A stretch of DNA of 64,000 bases from Sphaerimonospora thailandensis (GCF_016863115.1 NZ_BOOG01000011.1:124001-188000), one strand, 5' to 3'; positions 34,267 to 43,229 are shown, counted from the stretch's first letter. Numbers and translations are program-made. Notes: generated from the letters alone by a model not told the origin.

Positions 34267-35329
34267 CAGCCGGATGGACCGGATGAAAGCGTGGCGATTA
34301 TCGCGCAGGCCGAAGGTGGCACCTACGGCCGAGGACGCCGACGTGACGGAGGATGAGCCACCGCTGGATGTCGACCCGGTGGTGCCGCCCGAGGAACGCG
34401 GTCGCACCCTGCGTCTGGCCGGGTGGCTCGCGGCGGTCACCCTGGCCGGCGTGGTCGCGGCCTGGACGATCTGGGCCACAGGATCGCCCACCGAAGCCGA
34501 CCTGCGCGAGGAGGCCCGTCTCGTCGGCAAACAGGAACTGCTGATCGGCGTGAAGGACGACTCGCCCGGCGTCGCCCTGCTGGACCCGAAGACCGGCCGG
34601 TATGAGGGCTTCGACATCGAGATCGCCTACATGGTTGCGGCGGAGCTGGGTTTCTCTCCCCGTCAGGTGAGGTTCCTGGCGATCGAGACCGAAGACCGGG
34701 GCAGGATGCAGGCCATGGACCGCGATGGCCGGTTCGCCACCGTCGATCTCGTCGTGGCGACGTTCAGCGTCACCGCGGAACGGACCGCCCAGATCTACAT
34801 GTCCGAGCCGTACCTGGAGACCGAGCAGACGGTGGTCACCCGTCGCGACCATGAGGACGTGTCCTCACTCGGCGACTTGGCCGGTGAGAAGGCGTGCACG
34901 CTCGCCACCTCGACGTCGGAGGGCAAGCTCAGGGAGGCCAGGGCGACCCCGGTGAGCAAGAACAGGATCAGCGAGTGCGTCGCCGGCCTGCGTGCCGGCA
35001 AGTACGACGCGGTGACCACCGACGCGGCCATCCTGGCGGGCTTCGTGGCGAAATACGCCAATGAGCTGCGCGCACACGACATCGGGCTGACCACCCCCGA
35101 GCGGTGGGGGATCGCCACCGGACGCAACCGCGCGCTGCGCACCCTGGTGAACCTCGCCCTCTACCGCTCCTACGCCAATCCGCAGGACCGTCGCTGGGAG
35201 AAGGCGTTCGACACCTACCTGGCGCCGTTGCAGCAGGCCAACGGCAGGCAGCAGGTCGCCATGGCCGAGCAGCCCTTGATCGACGAGCCGGACGTCCGGC
35301 GCTGGCCGTGGGAACGAGACGTCCCCTGA
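34259..35329 (+). CDS. Membrane-anchored glutamate/polar amino acid-binding protein (GlnH-like)
   Basis: 356 residues. Cytoplasmic acidic tail of about 50 residues, one membrane helix (about 52-74), then a periplasmic-binding-protein type II (SBP_bac_3) domain: LLIGVKDDSPGVALLDP, GRYEGFDIEIAYMVA, VDLVVATFSVTAERT and CVAGLRAGKYDAVTTDAAIL. It lacks a lipobox and has no ABC permease or ATPase nearby, so it is a receptor rather than an importer subunit. It resembles the GlnH sensor that works with GlnX and PknG in mycobacteria, but no PknG is visible here. The next gene, two bases downstream, encodes a membrane protein. Confidence 0.85.
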   Translation: MGDSRMDRMKAWRLSRRPKVAPTAEDADVTEDEPPLDVDPVVPPEERGRTLRLAGWLAAVTLAGVVAAWTIWATGSPTEADLREEARLVGKQELLIGVKDDSPGVALLDPKTGRYEGFDIEIAYMVAAELGFSPRQVRFLAIETEDRGRMQAMDRDGRFATVDLVVATFSVTAERTAQIYMSEPYLETEQTVVTRRDHEDVSSLGDLAGEKACTLATSTSEGKLREARATPVSKNRISECVAGLRAGKYDAVTTDAAILAGFVAKYANELRAHDIGLTTPERWGIATGRNRALRTLVNLALYRSYANPQDRRWEKAFDTYLAPLQQANGRQQVAMAEQPLIDEPDVRRWPWERDVP

Positions 35330-35331
35330 CG

Positions 35332-36339
35332 ATGGCCGACGGCTCCGACGACTCCCAGGACCGCCGAGGCGGTCGCGCCAAGTCGAGCAACCAGGAGTGG
35401 CTGCTCGCCGTGCTGCCCGCCTTTCCGCTGGTGCTGCTGGTGTTGCGGCTCTGGTACGCGGGCCGCCAGGACACCCAGACGCTGCTCCTGCTCGTCCAGC
35501 ACGTCAGCCCGCTCGGCCTGCTCAGCTCGGTCCTGATCCCCGGGCTGTGGATCATTCCCGCGGTGGTGCTGCTGATCCGCGTGCTCAGCGCTCTCTACGT
35601 GGTCAGTGCCCGCCGCTCGTCGCTGCTGGTCCGGGCAGCCGACCGGATCCCCGACTGGGTGCTGGTCGTGGCCGTCGCGGTCGCCCTCCTTGCCTGGCAG
35701 CTGCGGTTCCTGCCCACGCTGCTGATGCTGACCCTCGCCGTCCTCGGGCTGACCGTCCGCGAGCGCGGCCACCGTCGCTCCGCCGTACGGTTCGTCGGTG
35801 CGGTGCTGCCCCTGCTGGCCGCCGTGGTCTGCTACGTGCTGCTGGCCCCGGCGATCGCCGACGCGATGCACGAGGGGGATCGGGTCACCCTGCTGCTGCT
35901 CGCCATGCCCCCGGGCCTGAGCGCGCTGCTCACCGGTCCTGTCCCGCGGGCATTCGCATGGGTGATCAGCCATGGTGTCGCTCTCCTGGTCGCCCTGGTG
36001 CTGCCCGTCGTCGTGGGCGTGGTCTTCCTCCGGGTTCCGGTCATGCCGCTGGTCGCCGTGGAGACGACGGGGGAGGACGGCCTCCCACCGGTGATCGTGG
36101 GGTACACGATCACCGTGGATGACCGGATGACCACGTTTCTGTCCACCGACGGCATCGTGCGGTTCGTCGACAACGATCACCTTGGCGTCCAGACGCTCTG
36201 CCCCGATCCCGCGGAGATCCCGAACAGCCGCGTCGACCTGCGCGGATGGTACGTGGAGGAGAGCATGATCTCCTGGCTCGCCCCCGAACGCGCCACGACC
36301 CCCGACGACCCTCGCTGCCAGGGCCGCCGCGCCGGCTGA
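35332..36339 (+). CDS. Polytopic membrane protein, function unknown
   Basis: 335 residues from ATG 35332. Six or so hydrophobic helices (about 22-42, 58-90, 110-150, 162-185, 200-245), then a C-terminal soluble part of about 80 residues (VETTGEDGLPPVIVGYTITVDD to the end) with a likely beta fold. The start lies 2 bases after the GlnH-like stop, so the two are coupled and probably form a receptor/membrane complex. Family not recognised. Confidence 0.7.
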   Translation: MADGSDDSQDRRGGRAKSSNQEWLLAVLPAFPLVLLVLRLWYAGRQDTQTLLLLVQHVSPLGLLSSVLIPGLWIIPAVVLLIRVLSALYVVSARRSSLLVRAADRIPDWVLVVAVAVALLAWQLRFLPTLLMLTLAVLGLTVRERGHRRSAVRFVGAVLPLLAAVVCYVLLAPAIADAMHEGDRVTLLLLAMPPGLSALLTGPVPRAFAWVISHGVALLVALVLPVVVGVVFLRVPVMPLVAVETTGEDGLPPVIVGYTITVDDRMTTFLSTDGIVRFVDNDHLGVQTLCPDPAEIPNSRVDLRGWYVEESMISWLAPERATTPDDPRCQGRRAG

Positions 36340-36392
36340 CCCGTATCCGAGCGTAATCGAGTGGCGAGGCGCCTGCCGTCTTTGCGAACCTT

Positions 36393-37460
36393 GTGCCCGT
36401 GCAGGCGATCATGACAGTCACTCCGGCGCGCCTCCCCGAGGTGCTGCTTCACGTCGCCGTCGTGCGGCCGGTGTTCCTCTGGGGCGCCCCGGGCATCGGC
36501 AAGAGCTCGCTCGTGCGGTCGTTCGCCGAATCCCTCGGTCTGCCCTGTGTCACGTTGCTCGGCACCCAGCTCGCGCCGGAGGACCTCATCGGCGTGCCGC
36601 AGATCGTCGGCGACCGCAGCAGATTCGCCCCGCCGGAGACGATCGCCAGGGCCGAGCCGTACTGCCTGTTCCTCGATGAGCTCAACGCCTCCTCGCCCGA
36701 GGTGCAGAAGGCCTTCTACTCGCTGATCCTCGATCGGCGGATCGGCGCGTACGAGCTCCCGGAGGGGGCGGTGGTGATCGGGGCGGGCAATCGGGCGACC
36801 GACAACGCGCTCGCCAGGCCGATGGCGTCCGCGCTGGTCAACCGTATGATCCACATCCACCTTCGGGCGTCGGCCGACGACTGGCTGACGTGGGCCGCGA
36901 ACAACGGCATCCACCCGTGGGTGGTCGACTACCTCGTCCAGCGGCCCGACCACCTGTGGAGCCCCCCGCCCAAGACCGAGGAGCCGTTCTCCACTCCGCG
37001 CGGCTGGCACATGCTCTCCGACGCGATGCACTCGTACGGCGAAGGCCTCGACGACGAGACGCTGGCCATCCTGGCCACCGGCACGCTCTCGGCGAGGCAC
37101 GCGTCGGCCTTCCGCGCCTACGTCAAGACCGTACGGCACGCCTACGACCTCGACGCGGTCATCAAGGGCGACGCGGCCTGGCCGCGCGGACCGGAGGACC
37201 GCGACCTGCTCTACTTCCTGTCGGAGACCTTCCGGGCCAGGCTCGTCAAGGGGCTGCCCAAGTCGAAGGAACACGCCTCCCCCACCGGGAAGCAGCTGGC
37301 CTTCCGGGCGAAGACGCTGCTCACGGAGTTGGCGGAGATCTCGCTCGAATGCGCTCAACTGGTCATCGCGACGGACGACGACGGAGCCCCGGTGCTGCCG
37401 TCCTGGTTCCTGGTCGAGGTCAGCCGGGACCTGCCGCGCCTGGCCGCCGCCCGTGGTTGA
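36393..37460 (+). CDS. MoxR-family AAA+ ATPase
   Basis: 355 residues. Walker A GAPGIGKSS, Walker B LFLDELN, sensor 1 GAGNRATD and a MoxR-type lid with STPRGWHMLSDAM. MoxR ATPases act as chaperones that insert metal ions or remodel partner complexes, nearly always with a VWA protein encoded next door, as here 33 bases downstream. GTG 36393 is taken as start; GTG 36399 and ATG 36411 are alternatives with no distinguishing ribosome binding site. Confidence 0.88.
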   Translation: MPVQAIMTVTPARLPEVLLHVAVVRPVFLWGAPGIGKSSLVRSFAESLGLPCVTLLGTQLAPEDLIGVPQIVGDRSRFAPPETIARAEPYCLFLDELNASSPEVQKAFYSLILDRRIGAYELPEGAVVIGAGNRATDNALARPMASALVNRMIHIHLRASADDWLTWAANNGIHPWVVDYLVQRPDHLWSPPPKTEEPFSTPRGWHMLSDAMHSYGEGLDDETLAILATGTLSARHASAFRAYVKTVRHAYDLDAVIKGDAAWPRGPEDRDLLYFLSETFRARLVKGLPKSKEHASPTGKQLAFRAKTLLTELAEISLECAQLVIATDDDGAPVLPSWFLVEVSRDLPRLAAARG

Positions 37461-37493
37461 CATGGCCCGAAACCGACACGACGCGGGGTTGAC

Positions 37494-39314
37494 ATGAAAC
37501 GGCGCGGTGGCGGCAGGCGGAAATCCGATCCATGGCGTGACGCCGTGAACCAGGGATGGGAGCGGGTGCGGTCGCAACCGCTCTTCCAGCACATCGGCGG
37601 ATACCTCTACCCGGCCCGCGACGGCGAACTGCCCAAGGACCGGTGGGCGTACATAACTCCGAGCGGCAGCGTGTATCACCATCCCCGCCTGCGGGGCGAG
37701 GCCGCCGAGTGGGCCTGGGCGTTCGCGCACTGCCTGCTGCACGCCGGGTTCGGGCATCTCGATCCGGCGACGGCGACCCCCGACGATCTCGGTCGCGAGG
37801 AGGCGCCGGGCCAGGGGGAGCCGTGGCGGTCCCCGGGGCATGCGTATCTCGCCGCGTGCTGCGTGGCCGTCGACAGGTTCCTCACCACGCTCAAGATCGG
37901 CCGACCGCCTGAGCGGCTGCCGCATTTCCCCGCCGAGAACGAAGGGACGCTGGCCGGCCTGTGGCGGAGCTCCGGTGTGCCGACCGAGTTCGACGTGCCG
38001 TCATTCCCGGACTTCTTCGTCGGTTCGGCGGAACTGGCCGCGCGGGTCGACCATCAAAGGGCCTTCGCCATCGGCGTCTCCGCCGCGGCCACGCTGGCCG
38101 TCGAGATGGCCGGGGGCGCGCACGGCTCGCTCAAGAGCCACATCAAGAAACCCTGGGACCTCGCCCTCGGCTGGTTCGTCTCGTCGTACCCGCTGCTGGG
38201 CGCCCTCGCCGCCGGGATGACGATCGTCGCGGACGCCGATCTGGCCCGCGGCTGGGACATCTCGATCGCCGCGGTCAACGCGCAGTCGGCGGAGATATAC
38301 ATCAACCCCCTCGCGGGCCTGACGGAGCAGGAGTGGCGGTTCGTGCTGGCACACGAGATGCTGCACGCCGCGCTCCGCCACGGCGACCGGGTCGGCTGGC
38401 GGGAGCCGTACCTGTGGAACGTGGCCTGCGACTACGTCGTCAACGGGTGGCTGGTCGAGATGGGCGTCGGGCAGATGCCGGAGGGCCTGCTGTACGACCC
38501 GGACCTGCGCGGCCTCTCGGGAGAGGCCGTGTACGACCGGATCGCGGGCGACCTGCGCCGTCTGCGCAAGCTCGCGACCCTGCGCGGGCGGGGCCGTGGT
38601 GACGTGCTGGGCGAGCCGCTGCCGCGCCCCGGGGCTCCCGGCCGTTACGTGGACCTGGACACCTACTACCGGAACGCGCTGGCCGCCGGTCTCGTCTACC
38701 ACCGCGACAGCGGACGAGGTGACGTGCCGGCCGGCTTGGAGCAGGAGATCAGAGCCCTCGATCAGCCGCCGCTGCCGTGGGACGCCCAGCTGGCGCGGTG
38801 GTTCGAGGAGCACGTTCCCACGATCGAGCGGTGCCGCTCGTACGCCAGGGCCTCCCGCCGGCAGGCGGCCAGTCCTGACATCCCCCGTCCCGGCTGGGTG
38901 CGTCCGGAGGAGACGACATGGCGGTCGACCTTCGGCGTCGTGCTCGACACTTCAGGCTCCATGGACACGAAGCTCCTGGGCAAGGCGCTCGGTGCGATCG
39001 CCTCCTACGCGGCGGCCCGCGACGTGCCACGCGCCCGAGTGGTGTTCTGCGACGCGGCCGCCTACGACGCGGGATATCTGCCCGTGGCGGACATCGCCCA
39101 GAAGGTGCGGGTGCGGGGACGCGGCGGAACGGTGCTGCAGCCCGGGGTCGACCTGCTCGAACGGGCGGACGACTTTCCGCCGGACGGACCGATTCTGATC
39201 ATCACCGATGGCGAGTGCGATGTCGTCAGGGTGCGGCGTGAGCACGCGTTCCTGATTCCGGCGGGCGGGCATCTCCCGTTCCGCCCCCGTGGACCGGTCT
39301 TCCGCATGCGGTGA
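37494..39314 (+). CDS. VWA-like/putative metallopeptidase (DUF2201 type), MoxR partner
   Basis: 606 residues. The middle holds a zincin-like motif HEMLHAALRHGD (His287, Glu288, His291, His296) followed by a conserved NVACDYVVNGWL helix. The C-terminal third is a von Willebrand A domain with the MIDAS motif DTSGSM (Asp485) and IITDGECD. The N-terminal half contains a second, Glu-less copy of the histidine motif (HCLLHAGFGHLD, His79/His83/His88), with a similar helix CVAVDRFL after it, suggesting an internal duplication with one dead site. Such proteins pair with MoxR ATPases in what are thought to be ATP-dependent chaperone/effector systems. Confidence 0.85.
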   Translation: MKRRGGGRRKSDPWRDAVNQGWERVRSQPLFQHIGGYLYPARDGELPKDRWAYITPSGSVYHHPRLRGEAAEWAWAFAHCLLHAGFGHLDPATATPDDLGREEAPGQGEPWRSPGHAYLAACCVAVDRFLTTLKIGRPPERLPHFPAENEGTLAGLWRSSGVPTEFDVPSFPDFFVGSAELAARVDHQRAFAIGVSAAATLAVEMAGGAHGSLKSHIKKPWDLALGWFVSSYPLLGALAAGMTIVADADLARGWDISIAAVNAQSAEIYINPLAGLTEQEWRFVLAHEMLHAALRHGDRVGWREPYLWNVACDYVVNGWLVEMGVGQMPEGLLYDPDLRGLSGEAVYDRIAGDLRRLRKLATLRGRGRGDVLGEPLPRPGAPGRYVDLDTYYRNALAAGLVYHRDSGRGDVPAGLEQEIRALDQPPLPWDAQLARWFEEHVPTIERCRSYARASRRQAASPDIPRPGWVRPEETTWRSTFGVVLDTSGSMDTKLLGKALGAIASYAAARDVPRARVVFCDAAAYDAGYLPVADIAQKVRVRGRGGTVLQPGVDLLERADDFPPDGPILIITDGECDVVRVRREHAFLIPAGGHLPFRPRGPVFRMR

Positions 39315-39484
39315 ACCCGGCCTGACGGGATTGCGGCTCTCCTGCTGTCGATTTTCGGCCACGGACGGCTCCAACTTGACTACTCTCTGTTTGTAACCCG
39401 TCACGGACCGGAATTTCACCGATCGCGGGCGTGGTCGGACCCTGTCGTTGGGCCCTGCCGTCAACTCCGGGCGAAGGAGGCGTT

Positions 39485-40264
39485 GTGGTCGATGCCTATT
39501 CACCACAGGCGATCTGGGGCAGGGAGCTGCGTCATTACCGTCAGGAGGCGGGGCTGACCCAGGCGCAACTCGCCCAGAAGATCCACTTCAGTGAGTCCCT
39601 GATCAGCGGTGTCGAGACCGGTCAGCTTCCGGCCAGTCCGGAGTTCGCCCAGTGCTGCGACGACGTCCTGTCCACGGGTGGCGCGCTGCAGCGACTCCTC
39701 GACTGGCGGAAGGGCCAGGTCTTCCCCTCCTGGTTCGGTAAGTGGCGCGACAAGGAGCAGGAGGCCACGACGCTGCGGACGTACGAGCCGCTCGTGATCC
39801 CCGGACTGCTGCAGACCGAGTCGTACGCACACGTGGTCCTGCGAGGCAACGAGACGGCCGTGGCGGCTCGGCTGCACCGGCGGCTCATCCTCACCCGGGA
39901 GGATCCGCAGCCCCCGATCTTCCGCTGTGTCCTCGACGAGGCGGTGCTGTACCGGCCGATCGGTGGGCGGGAGGTGATGCGCGAGCAACTCGATCACCTG
40001 ATCGCGATGGCCGGTCCACGGCTGAGCGTTCAGATCGTCCCGCAGGGCATGCATTCGGGGCTGCTCGGCGGGTTCGTCATAGCCACGCTGGATGACGGAT
40101 GCGACGTTCTGTACGCGGAGACCGCCATCCGCGGCATCACGACGAGCGATGCGGGCGACGTCTCGGCGGCGATCGAGCGTTTCGAGGCCATCCGGACCGA
40201 GGCGCTTCCGTTGAACATGTCGCTTGAATTGATCAAGAAAACGATGGAGGAGAGATGGACCTGA
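39485..40264 (+). CDS. XRE-family HTH regulator with DUF5753 domain (second copy)
   Basis: 259 residues from GTG 39485, preceded by AAGGAGG at 39474-39480 (the frame is open from 39431). HTH near residues 9-60 (LRHYRQEAGLTQAQLAQKIHFSES-type, VETGQLPAS), then DUF5753: EATTLRTYEPLVIPGLLQT, FRCVLDEAVLYRPIGG and SVQIVPQGMHSGLLGGF. Same WhiJ-like class as the regulator at 24705 and also followed by an overlapping DUF397 gene, but it has no RsbW-like ATPase next to it. Confidence 0.93.
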   Translation: MVDAYSPQAIWGRELRHYRQEAGLTQAQLAQKIHFSESLISGVETGQLPASPEFAQCCDDVLSTGGALQRLLDWRKGQVFPSWFGKWRDKEQEATTLRTYEPLVIPGLLQTESYAHVVLRGNETAVAARLHRRLILTREDPQPPIFRCVLDEAVLYRPIGGREVMREQLDHLIAMAGPRLSVQIVPQGMHSGLLGGFVIATLDDGCDVLYAETAIRGITTSDAGDVSAAIERFEAIRTEALPLNMSLELIKKTMEERWT

Positions 40265-40554
40265 ACAGCGCGCTGTGGCGCAAGTCAAGCTTTTCCGGCG
40301 ACAACGGCGGCAACTGCGTCGAAGTCACCGAGCTCGAGCACGTCGCGCTGACCCCTCATCACATGAGCGGGCAGCACGTCGACGGCACCGCCCACAAGGC
40401 CGCCCACAAGGCCGGTCACGGGAGGTTGATCGCCGTACGGGACTCGAAGGACCCCGACGGCCCCAAGCTGTTCTTCACCTCCGACGAGTGGTCCGCCTTC
40501 CTGCAGGGTGTGAAGGCCGACGAGTTCGACCTCACCTGTGGCGACGTGCACTGA
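40255..40554 (+). CDS. DUF397-domain protein with His/Lys-rich insert
   Basis: 99 residues; ATG lies 10 bases inside the regulator. DUF397 landmarks: ALWRKSSFSGDNGGNCVEV, IAVRDSKDPDGPKLFFT and WSAFLQGVKADEFDL. Compared with the 73-residue copy at 25553 it carries an extra stretch rich in His, Lys and Ala (residues about 34-58), possibly a metal-binding or flexible insertion. Confidence 0.93.
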   Translation: MDLNSALWRKSSFSGDNGGNCVEVTELEHVALTPHHMSGQHVDGTAHKAAHKAGHGRLIAVRDSKDPDGPKLFFTSDEWSAFLQGVKADEFDLTCGDVH

Positions 40555-40730
40555 CCCTCGGTCGGGTACTGCCCTGCCCGGTCTTCGGTATGACTCGATC
40601 TCGGGGATGTCGCCGACAATGTGAGTCGGCCGGGCTCGACGATCTCGTGGCGGCGATGGAGGGACAGACGCCGCCACGACGAGCGTCCCTCGGCGGATCA
40701 GCCCGTCGTCGTTGCCGGGCGGGACACGAC

Positions 40731-41486
40731 CTAAGCCATCTTCTTGAAGAAGGTGACCGGGTTCGCTGTCTCGCTCCGGCAGCCGAGCCTGATCGCTTTG
40801 AAATCTCCCCCATATCGGATATCGACCTCCTTGAGCATATAAGCTTCTCGCCGTCTCGCGTCATCCGCTAACTTGCCATGTACCGTGCCAAGTGCCATGT
40901 AGGCGACATAGTTGCAGAATCCTTCGATGGCTTCCTTGCCATCATTTCCCGTGCGGTAGGCCCAGACGTGGGTGAGTTCGTGTGCCAGGGTCTCCAGGAA
41001 AGGCACCACCCGCAGCTTCCGGATGATTTTGATCTGAAAATCGGTTGAGCCGCGTGTCCATATCGCGCGGCCCAGGATGGTGCCTTTCTCTCCATCGCCG
41101 GTCGCGAGTGTCGCCGCGTCGACGAGGGTGACGGAGATGGAGAGCTTGGCAAGGATCTTCTCCTCCTCGCCGTGACGGGCGAACCACTTGTCGAGCCAGT
41201 TCCTCGTCGAGTACAGCACCTTGTCGGCCGCGTCCTGGCTCTCGACCAGGCTGGGGGAGGCGCAGTAGGAGCAGCGGTAGTCGCGGTCATCGACCTTGAC
41301 TGTGCCGCGCAGCAGGCGGCCGTCCGAGAATGCCGCACGGACCTGGCATGAATAGCATCGAATGTCTGCTTTGATACATTCGTCGCATAAGTTGAGTCTT
41401 GAATAGGCGGACGGTGCGTACCTGCTCTGCCGTCGCGGCTCCCTGATGCAGCTGTCGCACGTAGGGGGGGTTTCCGGCGGGTACAT
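40731..41486 (-). CDS. DA1-like zinc-finger metallopeptidase
   Basis: 251 residues from ATG 41486, with GGAGGA well placed upstream; longer reading to 41708 is unsupported. The N-terminal 75 residues have CxxC pairs at Cys10/13, 34/37, 44/47 and 72/75, consistent with LIM-like zinc binding. The C-terminal part has the gluzincin motif HELTH (169-173) followed by EGFCN (Glu188 a likely third zinc ligand), closely recalling the DA1 peptidase domain known from plants, where LIM fingers precede an HEMMH...EG motif. Bacterial DA1 homologues are uncharacterised; substrate unknown. DNA here is less GC-rich than surroundings. No signal peptide, so it should act in the cytoplasm. Confidence 0.8.
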   Translation of the reverse strand: MYPPETPPTCDSCIREPRRQSRYAPSAYSRLNLCDECIKADIRCYSCQVRAAFSDGRLLRGTVKVDDRDYRCSYCASPSLVESQDAADKVLYSTRNWLDKWFARHGEEEKILAKLSISVTLVDAATLATGDGEKGTILGRAIWTRGSTDFQIKIIRKLRVVPFLETLAHELTHVWAYRTGNDGKEAIEGFCNYVAYMALGTVHGKLADDARRREAYMLKEVDIRYGGDFKAIRLGCRSETANPVTFFKKMA

Positions 41487-41684
41487 GGTCTTGTTCCTCC
41501 AGAATCTTTTCCGTCTCCCGTATCCCGGGACGCGTCTGCTTCTGCAGCGTATATCAGGCGAGGAATCCAAGGAAGAGATCTTTTTCTGTGATTTTCGTCC
41601 TATTATCGGCCCGTCCGGAAATGGTAATAAAATCAGCTTGGGAGTCCTCGACCTGCCTCTGACTCCCCTCTGACTCCGCATGAT

Positions 41685-41710
41685 CTGTGGATAAGCGCCC
41701 TTGTCCACAG
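41685..41710. promoter_or_regulatory. Facing pair of DnaA boxes in an AT-rich intergenic region
   Basis: TGTGGATAA (41686-41694) and TTGTCCACA (41701-41709) lie six bases apart and form an imperfect inverted repeat. TTGTCCACA matches the actinobacterial DnaA-box consensus. The 299-base divergent region 41487-41785 is AT-rich (41580-41635 especially) and holds no gene; both flanking promoters must lie in it. Confidence 0.6.
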
Positions 41711-41785
41711 AACGGCGTTCGGCGGAGATTTTCTGGACGTGATCGGCGCAGGCTGGGGACCTCCAGGCGTTCTGAGGAGGAACCC

Positions 41786-42670
41786 ATGAAGATCACATAT
41801 CCGGTGCCGGCCGAGACCACGAGCGTTTTCGTCGTCGTGACCGACCGCACCCCGACCGAGCTGTCCTCGATCGTGCCGTGGCGGATGGGGCGGCCGCACC
41901 GGCGCACGGCGATGGAGGCGCTGGGCACGCCCCGGCTCGAACTGGAGGCGTTCCGGGCCGCGCAGTCGCCGTGGCGGCGGATGGACCTGGACGGTGACGA
42001 CATCCGCAAACAGGTGCGCAGGGCCCGCCACCACATCGTCGTCTCCAGCATCGCACCCGTGACCGCCCAGCCGGAGGCGGCGCAGGTCGCCCGGGCGGCC
42101 GCTCGCGGGGTGGCCGAGGCCTACCACGGAGTGATCGTCGACCCGCTCACCGGCACCGCCTTAACCCACTGCCCCCAATGCCCCGGGGAGCGGCAGGAGT
42201 TCCGGCTCGGCGACGACTGGCTGGGCTGGACGTCGGAGGTCGACGAGACCGGCTCCTGCCCGCCGTGGGAGCCGGCGGCCTCCGGGCTCTGCTCGTGTCT
42301 GCGGGTGACGACCCGAGGCCTGCGCCGGTTCGGCCTACCTGAGATCATGCTGGACGGCGCCGCGTGCGCGCACAGCCTCTGCACGGTCGACATCCTGCGC
42401 GCCGTCGCCGATCGGCTGCTGCTCGGGCATCTCGACTGGATCACCGGTCACCCGGGTGCCCCATGCCGGACGATCGGCGAGCACCTGCGGATCGGCCAGG
42501 CCGACTTCGCGGTGTTCTCCGGCAGCCCCGATCTCGATGACGAGCCCTTCCGCGTACGGCTGACGCGGGACGCCGCCGACCGGTCATGCCTGCGGATCGG
42601 CCCGCCGGACGGCTTCGACGGCACGGTCAACGACTGGCTCTGCCGCACCCCCGGCATCCTGGCCGCCTGA
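41786..42670 (+). CDS. Conserved actinobacterial hypothetical protein
   Basis: 294 residues from ATG 41786 with a strong GAGGAGG at 41774-41780. No membrane segments. Residues about 1-115 look helical with an alpha/beta start (KITYPVPAETTSVFVVVT). A middle zinc-knuckle-like pattern (THCPQCPGE, later GLCSCLRV and CAHSLCTVD) has five to six Cys/His that could bind a metal. Family not recognised and no catalytic motif seen. It stands alone between the DA1-like gene and a secreted protein gene. Confidence 0.7.
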   Translation: MKITYPVPAETTSVFVVVTDRTPTELSSIVPWRMGRPHRRTAMEALGTPRLELEAFRAAQSPWRRMDLDGDDIRKQVRRARHHIVVSSIAPVTAQPEAAQVARAAARGVAEAYHGVIVDPLTGTALTHCPQCPGERQEFRLGDDWLGWTSEVDETGSCPPWEPAASGLCSCLRVTTRGLRRFGLPEIMLDGAACAHSLCTVDILRAVADRLLLGHLDWITGHPGAPCRTIGEHLRIGQADFAVFSGSPDLDDEPFRVRLTRDAADRSCLRIGPPDGFDGTVNDWLCRTPGILAA

Positions 42671-42757
42671 CGACAAAGATGTTCAAATCTTGACTAAATT
42701 GGTCGAGTGGGTGACGGTGGCGCTTAAGGGATCTTTCGCTCAGGATCGGAGGAGATC

Positions 42758-43177
42758 ATGAGAAGGTTCAGAACATCCGTCGCGGTGTCGGCGATGCTCG
42801 CCGCCGCACTGGCCGTGATAGCGCCGGGCGGCGCGGCCAACGCCGACACGACGATGACGAGGAACGACGTCCCGGAGTGCGTGGTCAACGTCACCGAACC
42901 CGTGTCGAACGGCGAGACCATGACCGTGAACGGGAGCGTCATCTGCCCGAAGGGATCCGTGGACCACGGTTGGATGCTGCTCTGGTTCAACGGGTCGGAA
43001 GGGGTGGAGAACGGCGTCGCAGAGCTTCAGGAATCCGGCCCGACCTTCCAGGCGACCGTCGTCGCGCCGTGCGTCGAGGGGACCTTCCGAGGTGAGCTGT
43101 TCATCAGCCTGCACCGGACCTCGGGGGGCGGCGGTTTCAACGTAGGAGTTTCCAAGCTGGTGACCATCACCTGCTGA
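42758..43177 (+). CDS. Small secreted protein
   Basis: 139 residues. Sec signal peptide (basic MRRFRTS, hydrophobic core VAVSAMLAAALAVIAPG, likely cleavage after ANA near residue 29), leaving a mature protein of about 110 residues. Four cysteines (CVVNV, ICPKG, PCVEG and the terminal Cys) suggest two disulphides; a beta-rich immunoglobulin-like fold is plausible. ATG has GGAGGAG upstream, and TTGACT at 42690-42695 may be a -35 box. Function unknown. Confidence 0.78.
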   Translation: MRRFRTSVAVSAMLAAALAVIAPGGAANADTTMTRNDVPECVVNVTEPVSNGETMTVNGSVICPKGSVDHGWMLLWFNGSEGVENGVAELQESGPTFQATVVAPCVEGTFRGELFISLHRTSGGGGFNVGVSKLVTITC

Positions 43178-43229
43178 CCACCGTCCCGGCGCCCCCATCC
43201 CCGGGCCTACCTGGCACGGTGCCCTGCCC

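Noticed and set aside
34259-35329. Substrate-binding subunit of a glutamate ABC importer
   Set aside because: It has a membrane helix instead of a lipobox and there is no permease or ATPase gene nearby.
41685-41710. Chromosomal origin of replication
   Set aside because: Only two DnaA boxes, and no dnaA, dnaN, parAB or rpmH nearby; an actinomycete oriC carries many boxes between dnaA and dnaN.
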